Assembly: GCA_947488325.1 (NCBI GenBank)
Contig: CANKYZ010000004.1
Location: 1-64,000, forward strand
Source: an uncultured Erythrobacter sp.
GTDB lineage: Bacteria; Pseudomonadota; Alphaproteobacteria; Sphingomonadales; Sphingomonadaceae
DNA: 64,000 nt
Direction of reading: 5' to 3'
Numbering within the stretch: position 1 is the stretch's first letter; the number at the start of each line of letters is the position of its first letter. Below are positions 27,579-37,800 of the stretch, in pieces. The translations under genes and the position numbers were made by a program. The notes below the pieces were generated by a model. The model did not search any database and was not told where the DNA came from. It worked only from the letters and a program-made list of their open reading frames with translations.

Positions 27579-28946
27579 ATGGCAGAATTGGAGCCCGCCA
27601 ATTGCTGCTGTGAGAGGATGGAAAACGTGAACGCACCTTCTAGAGAAACGCCCTTTTGGATGACCGGCAATTTTGCACCGGTCGATGAAGTGGTTGATGC
27701 AGTTGATCTCAAGGTAACAGGGGAAATACCTAGCGATCTGAGCGGGCGCTATTTTCGTAATGGGCCCAATCCACATTCTCATCCAAGCGCCGATTGGTTT
27801 CTAGGCGAAGGCATGATCCACGGTGTCGAAATCAGTGAGCGCAAGGCCAATTGGTATCGCAATCGCTATGTTGAAACGCCGCTGCTCGATGTGGAGGTCA
27901 TCACGAATGAAAACCGGATGGTGCCCGGTAACTCTCTGGCCAACACGCATATTGTCGGCCACGCAGGAAAGATTCTCGCGCTGCAAGAAACTCAGGTCCC
28001 AATTGAGATGACCAGCAGTCTCGAAACCGTTGGACCCTACAATTTCGGCGGTAAATTGGAGCGCAATATGACTGCGCATCCCAAAATTTGCTCGGTTACA
28101 GGCGAGATGCTTTTCTTTGGATATGGAATCATGCCGCCATTCCTGACTTATCACCGTGTTTCACCAACTGGAGAATTGGTGCAAACTGAAATCATCGATG
28201 TGAAGGCCGCAACCATGGTCCATGATTTCGCAATCACAGAAAATTATGTGCTTTTTTTGGATCTGCCCATGCTCTGGGATTTAGCTAAGCTGTCAAAGCC
28301 TGGAATTCCGATCACTTTCGATGGAAGCTATGGCGCACGAATTGGAGTAATGCCTCGCAAAGGCAAGAGCGATGACGTACGTTGGTTCGAGATTGAACTT
28401 TGTTATATCTATCATACGATGAGTGCTTTCGAGCGGGGCTCAAAGATCATTTTCCATGCACCCCGGATGGTTGGCTATACTTCAGTAGGGATGAAGAACC
28501 CGCCGAGCCCCAAACTTCATCGCTGGACGATTGATCTAAAGGACGGAACGGTCGCAGAAGAGCAGGTTGATGATCTCGGCGTGGACTTTCCGATCACTTC
28601 GCCGCGCCTTGTCGGCCAACAGCACAAGCATGGATATGGCGCTGAATTTGACGCCAGCGGCGCTCCCTACATCTTGGCATATCACAAATACGATATGGAA
28701 ACGGGTCAGCGAACTTGCCACAGGTTGAGCGACGGCCGCACCGGAAGTGAAGCCAATTTTGTCCCTGCGGCGAACGCCAAAGACGAAGATGATGGTTATC
28801 TTATGAGCTTCATCTTTGACCCGTCTGAGGGAAAGAGTGAGTTGGTCATCATGAATGCCAAGGAAATGACCGACGAACCGCTCGCACGTATCCATTTACC
28901 TGCTCGTGTTCCCACCGGCTTCCACGGCAGCTGGATCGCCGACTAG
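27579..28946 (+). CDS. carotenoid oxygenase family protein
   Basis: 455 residues counted from ATG 27579; MENVNAPSRETPFW at 27618 is an alternative, with a GAGAGG that abuts it. YFRNGPNPHSHPSADWFLGEGMIHG is broken here as YFRNGPNP and GEGMIHGV, the family opening. Iron-binding histidines are at about 167 (MTAHPKICSVTGE), 215 (MVHDFAITENYVLF), 279 (IYHTMSAFE) and 449 (GFHGSWIAD). All are intact. This copy is closer to the typical bacterial carotenoid oxygenase than its divergent neighbour. Sphingomonads use such enzymes on apocarotenoids or lignin-derived stilbenes; which applies here is unknown. Confidence 0.9.
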   Translation: MAELEPANCCCERMENVNAPSRETPFWMTGNFAPVDEVVDAVDLKVTGEIPSDLSGRYFRNGPNPHSHPSADWFLGEGMIHGVEISERKANWYRNRYVETPLLDVEVITNENRMVPGNSLANTHIVGHAGKILALQETQVPIEMTSSLETVGPYNFGGKLERNMTAHPKICSVTGEMLFFGYGIMPPFLTYHRVSPTGELVQTEIIDVKAATMVHDFAITENYVLFLDLPMLWDLAKLSKPGIPITFDGSYGARIGVMPRKGKSDDVRWFEIELCYIYHTMSAFERGSKIIFHAPRMVGYTSVGMKNPPSPKLHRWTIDLKDGTVAEEQVDDLGVDFPITSPRLVGQQHKHGYGAEFDASGAPYILAYHKYDMETGQRTCHRLSDGRTGSEANFVPAANAKDEDDGYLMSFIFDPSEGKSELVIMNAKEMTDEPLARIHLPARVPTGFHGSWIAD

Positions 28947-29129
28947 GCGACGTTCAATCTTGAGTTGAGGCGGAATGTCCGGGTATTTTTGTGCCGGACT
29001 TTGCCATTCAGATCTGGTTGCATTCTATCGCTTAGAGAAACCGAATGGCCTTGGAGCCAAACGGTTTGTCGAAATTTAACGATTTTCAGTTGCAGTTTGC
29101 GCACTGATCGCTAGAGACCGTGATACGTT

Positions 29130-29142
29130 GTTACATTGTAAC
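29130..29142. promoter_or_regulatory. palindrome upstream of TonB receptor
   Basis: GTTACATTGTAAC has perfect five-base arms around ATT, 40 bases before the receptor ATG. The AT-rich GTTAnnnTAAC style resembles Fur-family (Zur) operators of alphaproteobacteria. Given the zinc-type receptor, Zur is the inferred regulator. Confidence 0.4.
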
Positions 29143-29182
29143 GTTATCTCATATAAATCGCTTATAGAACTTGAGGGTATCC

Positions 29183-31354
29183 ATGCGTCTAACTCCATCG
29201 CGTCTCGCTGTAACTACGGCGCTTTCCTTTGCCGTCATCGCGTCGCCAGCTTGGGCATCGACAACCTCTGTCACAGACGATGCCGCATCAGATGATCAAC
29301 AATCTGATCGCGGTGCGTCTGACGAGCGGGCTCGCTCCGAAGACCCGCATAGCCGCGGTGACATCTTGGTTAGCGCCGACGCTCTAAAAGAATTGGATTT
29401 TATCGCTGGGCAAGACGTTATTGAATTGGACGAAATCCAGCAAAATCTGAGCGGACAGCTTGGCGAATTGCTGACTAAGGTTCCCGGCGTTTCTGCGACA
29501 AGCTTCTCTCCCGGTGCGTCACGCCCGATCCTGCGCGGCTTGGATGGTGAGCGGGTTCGTATTCTGATCGACGGACTTGGAACAGCTGACGTTGGCAACA
29601 CTTCCGCCGACCACGCGACGACGATCGACCCGCTTACTATAGAGCGCATTGAGGTTCTGCGCGGCCCTGCTGCTTTGCTGTTCGGTAGCCAAGCCATTGG
29701 CGGCGTTGTCAATGTGATCGATCGCCGGATACCGATTGCGGTTCCCGAAAATGGTATTCATGTTGATGGACTCACTGCTTTCGATACGGCCAGCAATTTG
29801 CGGAGTGGTGGAGCGTCAATTGACGCGGCGTTGAGCGACATCTTTGTGGTCCACCTGGATGGATCTTACCGCGAGACTGACGATCTGGAAATTCCTGGTT
29901 TTCAGCTTGCTCCCGAATTCCGTTCCGAACTTCTTGCCACTGCCGCAGAGGAAGAAGCCGAAGGTGAGTTGGAAGAGGCTGAGGAATTTCGCGAAGCCGC
30001 TAATCAAAGTGGATCCTTGCCCAACAGCGCAACAGAGACATGGACCGTCAATGGCGGTCTCGGCGTGATCTTGGGCGATTCCAGTTTTGGTGCATCGGTG
30101 GGTTATTACGAAACGGATTATGGTCTTGTCGGTCGCCCGGGTGCGGAACACCACGGAGAAGAAGGTGAAGGCGGCGAAGAAGAGGGCGAGGAAGAAGAGA
30201 TTGTCACAATTGGCCTTGAGCAACTGCGCGTTGATTTTCGCGGTGATATCGGTCTTGGCGGCGGGTTCTTTTCTCGCTTAAAGCTGCGTGCTGGATATTC
30301 CGATTACACGCATACCGAATTCGAAGGCACCGAAGTCGGAACAGTCTTCGACACCGAAACTTTTGAAGCGCGCGCAGAGTTGGTTCAAAATGGCGGTGGC
30401 GTAATCGGCGTACAATTCACTTCGCGCGATTTCGCTGCTGTTGGCGAAGAAGCATTCGTGGCTCCCAATGAAACCACGCAATTGGCCATCTTTACAGCGC
30501 AGGAACTTGAGCTTGGCGGTGTCGAGATCGAAGCAGCGGGCCGCTATGAATTTGTCGATGTGGAGTCAGAGCTGCTAGGACTGGATCGCGACTTCAACCT
30601 GTTCTCAGGTGCGTTGTCGGCGATCTTGGTAAGTGACGGTGGCTCCCGCTTTGGTGCCACAGTCTCTCGCTCTGAACGTGCTCCTGCTGGCGAGGAATTG
30701 TTCGCCAATGGCCCGCATATTGCCACACAGATATTTGAAATTGGCGACCCCGATTTGAATACGGAAAGCGCGTGGGGGCTCGAGACATTCCTTCGTGTGG
30801 ATTCCGGCGATATCGCTTTCAACGTATCGGTTTATTACCAAGCGTTCGACGATTTCATTTTCCTGTCGCCAACTGGCGGCGAAGAAGATGAACTGCCTGT
30901 CTTTGAATTCCTGCAGGATGACGCCAACTTCTTCGGCTTTGAAGCTGGATTGGAATTGCCGCTCATTGAGAATGACAGTTTCACCTTGGGCACCGATCTG
31001 CGTGCATCCTATGTTTCTGCTGAAGGCGATGACAATTCGGACCTGCCGCGTATCCCGCCGTTGAGCTTGCTAGCTGCATTGGATGCTGGTTACGACGCGT
31101 TTGAACTGCGAGGTGAAGTCCAATGGTTCGGCGAACAAAATGATGTGGCCGAATTTGAAACGCCGACTGAAGATTTCACTTTTGTGAACTTATTCCTTTC
31201 TTGGCGTCCTCTGCAGAACAATCAGAACGTTGTCTTGCAATTGGCCGGTGAGAACCTGTTTGACACAACCGGCCGTCGCCATACGAGCTTCACGAAGGAT
31301 TTTGTGCCGCTTTCTGGGCGCAATATCCGGGCAAGTGCGCGGTTTAGTTTCTGA
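29183..31354 (+). CDS. TonB-dependent receptor, ZnuD-like
   Basis: 723 residues from ATG 29183 (GAGGG upstream; TTG 29171 rejected). Signal peptide of about 25 residues ending PAWA. Plug domain with LLTKVPGVSATSFS, RPILRGLDGERVRILIDG and IERIEVLRGPAALLFGSQ, then a beta-barrel ending in aromatic SARFSF. Two very acidic loops at about 256-268 (EEEAEGELEEAEE) and 323-339 (EHHGEEGEGG followed by a Glu run), with paired His, resemble the metal-binding loops of zinc receptors such as ZnuD. It takes up a metal or metal complex across the outer membrane. Monocistronic, with a palindrome upstream and a terminator behind. Confidence 0.87.
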   Translation: MRLTPSRLAVTTALSFAVIASPAWASTTSVTDDAASDDQQSDRGASDERARSEDPHSRGDILVSADALKELDFIAGQDVIELDEIQQNLSGQLGELLTKVPGVSATSFSPGASRPILRGLDGERVRILIDGLGTADVGNTSADHATTIDPLTIERIEVLRGPAALLFGSQAIGGVVNVIDRRIPIAVPENGIHVDGLTAFDTASNLRSGGASIDAALSDIFVVHLDGSYRETDDLEIPGFQLAPEFRSELLATAAEEEAEGELEEAEEFREAANQSGSLPNSATETWTVNGGLGVILGDSSFGASVGYYETDYGLVGRPGAEHHGEEGEGGEEEGEEEEIVTIGLEQLRVDFRGDIGLGGGFFSRLKLRAGYSDYTHTEFEGTEVGTVFDTETFEARAELVQNGGGVIGVQFTSRDFAAVGEEAFVAPNETTQLAIFTAQELELGGVEIEAAGRYEFVDVESELLGLDRDFNLFSGALSAILVSDGGSRFGATVSRSERAPAGEELFANGPHIATQIFEIGDPDLNTESAWGLETFLRVDSGDIAFNVSVYYQAFDDFIFLSPTGGEEDELPVFEFLQDDANFFGFEAGLELPLIENDSFTLGTDLRASYVSAEGDDNSDLPRIPPLSLLAALDAGYDAFELRGEVQWFGEQNDVAEFETPTEDFTFVNLFLSWRPLQNNQNVVLQLAGENLFDTTGRRHTSFTKDFVPLSGRNIRASARFSF

Positions 31355-31373
31355 CCTATACTTCTGACAAAAT

Positions 31374-31410
31374 AAAGGGGCGTCGCTGGTTTTGACCGGC
31401 GGCGCCCTTT
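31374..31410 (+). terminator. terminator of TonB receptor gene
   Basis: AAAGGGGCGTCGCTGGT at 31374-31390 pairs with ACCGGCGGCGCCCTTT at 31395-31410 with few mismatches around a TTTG loop, followed by a short T-rich stretch. It lies 20 bases behind the stop codon and before a convergent gene. Confidence 0.85.
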
Positions 31411-31432
31411 CCGTTTTAGAATCCCAGAACGC

Positions 31433-32608
31433 CTAATTTTCTACGGCGAAGCTGATCTCAGCATGTTCTTGCAGCCTATCTACCAAGGCTTCGCCTAAGA
31501 ATGATCCCGGCGTTCCGATGCCGCCTTTAGCTTCTGACGAAAGCAGCGCCATGCCAGTTTCAGAGATCATCCGACTGGTTGAACCATAGCCGGGGTCATA
31601 CTTGCCTTTGACGCCCAGATGCAGCGTTTCTCCATCCGGGCCATCAGCCACAAACAGTATGTCATAAAAACCGTTCTCACGCTCTTCCTTGCTTGGGCCT
31701 TCGCCCGGCTTGGGAGGTTTCGCACCAAAAGGGTTCTTCATCATTTCGGTGGCGGCTTCGGCCATTTTCTTGCCCGCTTCGCCGGGGCTGGTGAGCATCA
31801 TTTCATCATACTGAAAGTCTTCACCATATGGGTGACCCAGTAGAAAATTGGTCCGATGCACGTTCTTTGTGTTGATCGGGGCCATGACAAATGGGGCGGC
31901 CCATTTGTTGAGATCTTTTTCAAAGCCAGGGATCATGCCGCTGGGTTGGCTTGGTCCTTCAAAGCCCGGTGTCAGTGCAAAACTGTCGCGCAGCACATTG
32001 ATGATGCGCGGATTCTTTGCCGCCGCCTTCATTGTCGCGCCCAGACTGGCTGCTGTACCGCCTGAAAACGTACCTGCCATTGCGCGGACGCGGCCGCGGA
32101 TTTTCTTCGATGGCGCACCAAAACGTTCTTGCGCGGCCTTTTGCGTCATCAGCACGCCTAGATCGAAAGGTATCGAATCGAAACCGCTTGAGAAACAGAT
32201 GCGTGCGCCGCTCGCTTTGGCTGCTTCATGGTGCTCTTCGATCTTCTCTGCCATCCATGCTGGCTCACCGCATAGATCGGCATAATCGGTGCCAGTTTTC
32301 ACGCAAGCTGCGACCAATTTATCGCCATAAAGTTGATACGGGCCGACTGTCGTGAGAACGACTTTGGTTCGTGCGCACATCGCTTCCAGATCGGCAGGGT
32401 CGTCGGCATTGGCGACGATCAAAGGTCTGTCGGCAGATGCGCCGATTTCGTCGCGTACGGTCTCCAGCTTCTCCTGAGAGCGGCCAGCCATGGCCCATTT
32501 GGGTGCGTTGTCCGACGCTCCATAATGGTTGTTTAGATATTCAGCGACAAGGCGGCCAGTATAGCCTGTGGTACCATAGACGATGATGTCGAATTCGGGG
32601 TTAGCCAT
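31433..32608 (-). CDS. saccharopine dehydrogenase-like / trans-acting enoyl reductase family
   Basis: 391 residues from ATG 32608 (AAAGGAG eight bases upstream; a seven-codon longer frame is rejected). The Rossmann start FDIIVYGTTGYTGRLVAEYL and AMAGRSQEKLE, with TTVGPYQLYGDKLVAACV and GTDYADLCGEPAW, is characteristic of this family. Mycobacterial relatives act as separate enoyl reductases with polyketide synthases; others are uncharacterised NAD(P) oxidoreductases, so a role in lipid metabolism is only possible. It faces a thioesterase gene 88 bases upstream on the same strand. Confidence 0.83.
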   Translation of the reverse strand: MANPEFDIIVYGTTGYTGRLVAEYLNNHYGASDNAPKWAMAGRSQEKLETVRDEIGASADRPLIVANADDPADLEAMCARTKVVLTTVGPYQLYGDKLVAACVKTGTDYADLCGEPAWMAEKIEEHHEAAKASGARICFSSGFDSIPFDLGVLMTQKAAQERFGAPSKKIRGRVRAMAGTFSGGTAASLGATMKAAAKNPRIINVLRDSFALTPGFEGPSQPSGMIPGFEKDLNKWAAPFVMAPINTKNVHRTNFLLGHPYGEDFQYDEMMLTSPGEAGKKMAEAATEMMKNPFGAKPPKPGEGPSKEERENGFYDILFVADGPDGETLHLGVKGKYDPGYGSTSRMISETGMALLSSEAKGGIGTPGSFLGEALVDRLQEHAEISFAVEN

Positions 32609-32696
32609 TGAAAATTCTCCTTTGACCACCAGACATGCGGCGCGGCGCGATTAGAGTCAAAGTCGTTCATGCGGCGCTTGCCAATAAAGTGAGTGC

Positions 32697-33497
32697 CTAG
32701 CCTACTTGAACTGGTCCGCTAGGTCGGTATCGGGGAAGCACACCTGTCTGGCTGGAAATGGCAAGCAGCTTGCCATCTTCGCTGAAATGGCGCGCACTGC
32801 CATGCGCGATGCCGCGATCAAAAGCGGCCATTTCTGTTACCGATAGGACCCAACCTGGCTCTGCCGATTGGATGAAACGGAAAGTTGCATCAAGGCTGGA
32901 ACCGCCCCAGCTTCGCGGATGCGCACCTAGGAAGAAATCGGAAACCACCGCCAACCACCTAGAATCATTGGCAAAGCCAGAAGTGTTGCGAGTCCAGACA
33001 GCTTCATAGCCCCGATCATGGTCTTGATGAGCAACGCGCATTTCGATTTGATCGTAGAGACTGCCGAAACCGCCAAACCTTTCATGCAGCTTAGGCGCGC
33101 AATCTTCGGGTCTTGGCAGGTTCGGCATCTCAATGAAGGTTTCCTGCTCATTCGGTTCGCGCGAACCCAGTGCAGCGCTAACCCGATGCGTTGGACGGGA
33201 ATTGACATGTGCATCGGCAAGCCACTGGCCAACAGATTGACCACCGCCGCATTGCTCACAGCGAATTGAGAGCTGTTCGGCATGCTGGGTTGGGCTGAGG
33301 AATTGAATCGAAGCCCAAAGCACTGGTTGCTCGCTTGCAAGCTCCAACGCGTCAATGACCGCAGCCAGTGCAACTCCGCCCATGATGTGGGGCGCACCCT
33401 CTGGCCCGACTGTTGCTGGCGGCATGACAGGGAGGATGAACTCGCCTTCAAGGTTTCCCGGAACGACACGCCAAAAGGGAAAATGTGCTTGAGTCAT
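32697..33497 (-). CDS. acyl-CoA thioesterase, double hotdog fold
   Basis: 266 residues from ATG 33497, which overlaps the dcd stop (TGATG); a GTG one codon earlier is possible. The layout of two hotdog units, with HIMGGVALAAVIDALE, ASIQFLSPTQHAEQL in the first and SFRFIQSAEPGWVLSVTEMAAFDRGIAHGSAR-type residues in the second (QSAEPGWVL, GIAHGSARHFSEDGKLLAISSQTG), matches TesB-like/4HBT_3 proteins. The catalytic-like Asp and Gln of TesB are plausible but not assigned. It hydrolyses acyl-CoA, chain length unknown. Translationally coupled to dcd, probably only for expression. Confidence 0.78.
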   Translation of the reverse strand: MTQAHFPFWRVVPGNLEGEFILPVMPPATVGPEGAPHIMGGVALAAVIDALELASEQPVLWASIQFLSPTQHAEQLSIRCEQCGGGQSVGQWLADAHVNSRPTHRVSAALGSREPNEQETFIEMPNLPRPEDCAPKLHERFGGFGSLYDQIEMRVAHQDHDRGYEAVWTRNTSGFANDSRWLAVVSDFFLGAHPRSWGGSSLDATFRFIQSAEPGWVLSVTEMAAFDRGIAHGSARHFSEDGKLLAISSQTGVLPRYRPSGPVQVG

Positions 33498-34051
33498 CAC
33501 AGCTTGGGCAGCGTAACGCCGCGCTGGCCCATATATTTGCCTGCGCGGTCTGCATAAGTCGTCTCGCAGCGCTCATTGCCCTTTAGGAACAGGAACTGAC
33601 ACGCGCCCTCATTGGCATAGATTTTTGCCGGCAGCGGCGTAGTGTTCGAAAACTCCAAAGTGACGTGCCCCTCCCAACCCGGCTCCAGAGGTGTGACATT
33701 CACAATGATCCCGCAGCGCGCATAGGTGCTCTTGCCAAGGCAGATAACCAGCACGTCATCAGGGATGCGGAAATACTCGACTGTGCGGGCCAGCGCGAAA
33801 GAATTGGGCGGGATGATGCAAATGTCGGTTTCACGATCGACGAAGTTCTTCGGATCGAATTTCTTGGGGTCGACGACCGAACTGTCGACATTTGTGAATA
33901 TCTTGAATTCCGGAGCAACGCGCGCGTCATAGCCATAGGAGCTGAGCCCAAAGGAAATGCAACCGTCGCGCCGCTGGGCCTCAACGAAGGGCTCAATCAT
34001 ACCCTCGGTTTGCGCCTGCTCACGTATCCATTTGTCTGAAAGAATCGCCAT
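33497..34051 (-). CDS. dcd: dCTP deaminase
   Basis: 184 residues, standard Dcd length. Signature [22 protein letters not shown] with the catalytic glutamate in [16 protein letters not shown]-terminal [13 protein letters not shown] and [11 protein letters not shown]. It converts dCTP to dUTP for thymidylate synthesis, in the cytoplasm. It overlaps the thioesterase start by one base. Confidence 0.95.
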   Translation of the reverse strand: MAILSDKWIREQAQTEGMIEPFVEAQRRDGCISFGLSSYGYDARVAPEFKIFTNVDSSVVDPKKFDPKNFVDRETDICIIPPNSFALARTVEYFRIPDDVLVICLGKSTYARCGIIVNVTPLEPGWEGHVTLEFSNTTPLPAKIYANEGACQFLFLKGNERCETTYADRAGKYMGQRGVTLPKL

Positions 34052-34233
34052 GCTTCAGTGATTCCCGATTGTGGTGAGGGGGGCAAGCGAGGGCGGTTAT
34101 TTATCCGTGGGAGTCTTTTGTTTCCTGCACGCCATCTAGGGCGCTATGTCCTCGCTCACACGATTTAGAGGCTGCGTCGCTGCGGAACCTGACGGGTTCG
34201 ATCTATCCCAAGATACTGGCTCGGTTGCGAAAT

Positions 34234-34776
34234 TCAATCAATCAGCTCCGCCCCCAATTGCGGGTTCAGCGTCGTAATATGATTCAACCACTTTTTCGGG
34301 CGGCGTAGCATGTCATCAGGATATTCGATCTTTAAGCCCAGAACTCGTGCCAATTCTCCGACGAAATGGATGCAGTTGCGTGTTTCTAGGTTGTAATACT
34401 TACCCGGGGCATTTTGCCAGGCGCGGACTTCTGTGATGATGCGGCGATACTGGGCATCGGTTATCGTCATTGTGAAGTGCCGATTGGTACGGCGGACATT
34501 ACGTGCGCTTTCGCTCAAGACCATATGTTCGACTGGGCCGTTCAAAACAGCTGCCGTCGCGTGCCGCGCGGAAAAACCATAATTCTCATCCACCACTTGT
34601 CCGGTGCTCTCCAGCGTTCCTTCAAGTACAATGAAGGCGTGCGGATAGCGCCCGAACAGGACGGAACCGTTGAAGCTTTGGAAGTGGATTTGCACTTGGG
34701 CAAAGGCGGCTCCGCTCCACATCAGCGCCAGAAGCGCGACCAAATGGGTGGTGATACGGGTACGGTGTCTTGTCAT
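34234..34776 (-). CDS. secreted protein with NlpC/papain-like Cys-His motif, unknown
   Basis: 180 residues from ATG 34776; a TTG seven codons earlier is in frame. A signal peptide (LVALLALMWSGAAFAQ) directs it to the periplasm. The body has GRYPHAFIVLEGT near the start and YYNLETRNCIHFVGELARVLGL later: a histidine early and an NC-H pair late, the permuted layout seen in NlpC/P60-like and YiiX-type proteins. The catalytic role is a guess. No neighbour gives context; dcd lies downstream on the same strand. Confidence 0.6.
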   Translation of the reverse strand: MTRHRTRITTHLVALLALMWSGAAFAQVQIHFQSFNGSVLFGRYPHAFIVLEGTLESTGQVVDENYGFSARHATAAVLNGPVEHMVLSESARNVRRTNRHFTMTITDAQYRRIITEVRAWQNAPGKYYNLETRNCIHFVGELARVLGLKIEYPDDMLRRPKKWLNHITTLNPQLGAELID

Positions 34777-34821
34777 GTTGCCCAGATTATCGTGCAATTC
34801 TTCCAGCTTTCAAGATGAGGT

Positions 34822-37800
34822 TTAAATGCTTGCGAGCAGGCTGGCATTGCCGCCCGCTGCGGTTGTGTCGATACAGGTCACGCGTTCTGTTGCAAATCGA
34901 GCAAGATAATGCGGCCCGCCTGCTTTTGGTCCTGTGCCTGATAGACCTTCCCCGCCAAAGGGCTGGCTTTCGACAATCGCGCCGATCTGATTGCGGTTGA
35001 CGTAGAAATTGCCAACCTGCGCACGGACTTGAATAAAGCGGCGGGTCGCGGCGATCCGGCTATGCAGACCCAATGTCAGGCCATATCCGGTGGCGTTGAT
35101 GTCCTCTACTACCTTGCCCAAGTCCTCTGCCTTAAATCGAGCGACATGCAGCACAGGGCCAAAATTTTCGCGTTTTAGATCAAGGATCGAGGCGATTTCG
35201 ATAATCGTCGGGGCGACGTAACATCCCTTTTGTGTGAAGTCTGCCAAATCGCGCCGCCAAACTTTGTGCCCGCTGGCTTCCCGCCGAGCGATATGGCGTT
35301 CCAGAGCGGCCTGCGCATCAGGATCGATGACCGGGCCAACATCGGTTTCCAACATAGCAGGATCGCCAATATGCAGTGCTTCGAAACCGCCGCGGATCAT
35401 CTCTAGCATTTCATCCGCTATGTCATCTTGCAGATATAGCACGCGCAAGGCTGAGCAGCGCTGGCCTGCGCTTTGGAATGCGCTGGCTAGAACATCGCGC
35501 ACAACCTGTTCGGGTAAAGCCGAACTGTCGACGATCATCGCATTTTGACCGCCGGTTTCTGCGATCAGGGTCGCGATTGGACCATCACGCCCGGCAAGCG
35601 ATTGATTGATAAGCCGCGCCGTCTCTGTCGATCCGGTGAAGGCTACCCCAGCAAGGCGGGGATCGCTTGTGATTATCTGACCGACATCGGCAGCGCCGGG
35701 GATCAGCTGGAAAACCTCAGGCGGAACGCCCGCCTCATGGCATAGCTTTACTGCCAGTGCGGCGATGAGCGGCGTCTGTTCGGCAGGCTTTGCGATTACC
35801 GAATTACCAGCTGCCAGCGCAGCGGATGCCATGCCGATAAAAATTGCGAGCGGGAAATTCCAAGGAGAGATCGTGGCGAATACGCCTCGCCCATGCATCC
35901 GCAGAGTGTTTTCCTCGCCAGTTGGACCAGGCAGGAATGTCGGGCCGTCAAACTGGCGGCGGGCTTCTGCGGCGTAGTAACGTAAGAAATCAACCGCTTC
36001 GCGCAATTCGGCGACACCATCGAGCAGAGTCTTGCCCGCTTCGCGTTGGCACAAGGATAGGAATTCGTCTGTATGCGCTTCGAACAAGTTAGCAGCTTCT
36101 TCGAGCAATAATGCACGTTTGGTTCCGCCCAATGCATCCCAGCCCGGCTGGATGGCGGCGGCGCGGGCAAAGGCTGCGTCGACCTCTTCCGCAGTGGCGT
36201 CGCGGCGTGTCCCTACTGCGGCTGAAAGATCGTGCGGCATGGTGATAGGGGCAATTTCACCGGGCTCTTCGCTTGGGAAGCTCGGTTCAGCGCGCCATTG
36301 TAGAACGTTTAATCTATCCAGCCGTTCTTGTAACGGGTCAAGCACTGTCGGATCAGCAAGATCGACGCCGGCGCTGTTCACGCGGCCTCCTAAAATATCC
36401 TTGGGAAGAGCAATTCCAGGATTGCGTAATGGCGTAAGCGCGGCGAGTTCGGCCACGGGATCAATGGCCAAATCGGCGGCGGGAATATCGGCATCACCCA
36501 TGCGGTTGACGAAGCTGGTGTTCGCCCCGTTTTCGAGCAGCCGGCGTACAAGATAAGCGAGCAATTCCTTATGCCCGCCAACGGGTGCATAAATGCGTAC
36601 AGGGGTAGGATTGTCACCTTCGATTTTGCGCAATGCGTCGAACATCTCTTCACCCATTCCGTGCAGGCGTTGGAATTCGAAACGTCGTCCCTGAGAAAGT
36701 TCCTTCACCACGGCCACGGTATAGGCGTTATGGGTTGCAAAGGCTGGTCTGATCACATCATCATGTTCAAACAATCGCGCAGCGCAGGCGAGGTAGGAGA
36801 CGTCAGTTGCGCGCTTGCGCGTAAAGACCGGGTAATCGTCAAACCCGCCTACTTGGCTAAGCTTGATCTCTGTGTCCCAATAAGCGCCCTTTACCAGCCT
36901 CACGAACAGTTTGCGACCATGTCGGCGCGCCAGCTTGGCGACCCAGTCGCATAGAGGGGCGCCGCGCTTTTGGTACGCTTGGACGGCAAGACCAAACCCT
37001 TCCCAGCGGCTGCCATCGTTTCGGTTGAACAACTCATCATCAGCCGCCAGTGTTTCGATGATGTCGAGCGACAATTCCAGCCGCTCTGCTTCCTCTGCAT
37101 CGATGGTGAAGTGGATATCAGCATCGCGCGCTTTCATGGCGAGGGCTTTGATGATTGGCACGATATCGGCCCGCGCCTGCGCGGCATGGGTGTAAGTGTA
37201 ATTGGGATGCAGGGCAGAGAGTTTGACCGAAATACCAGGTGATGGCCCAACTCCACCAGACGCCTCGCTCGCCAAGCGATCAATCGCGCCCTCATAAGAA
37301 ACACGGTAACGCTCTGCATCGACAAAGGTCATTGCCGCTTCGCCCAGCATATCAAAGCTGTGCGTCAATCCTTTGGCGCGTTCAGGCTTGGCGCGTTTTA
37401 ACGCCTCGTCAATATTGCGGCCAAACACGAATTGTCCGCCGAGTATACGCATTGCCTGCAGAGTCGCTTTGCGGATCACAGGCTCACCAACGCGGTTGAT
37501 GGTGCGTTTCAGCGTTCCACCCATGCCGGTCTGATGCGCCTCTGGTTGGTCCAAAACCTCACCGGTTAGCATCAAGGAAAAAGTTGCGGCGTTGACGAAG
37601 GTTGATGAGCTTTCGCCCAGATGTTCAGCCCAGTCGATTGCGCCAATCTTGTCGCGGATCAGCGCGTCGGTCGTGTCATCGTCGGGCACTCTCAGTAAAG
37701 CTTCGGCAAGGCACATCAGCGCAATGCCTTCTTCGGTGTCGAGCCCGTATTGCTGCAAAAACGCGTCGATCCCGGATGCTTTTTGCGCGCGCGCGCCCTC

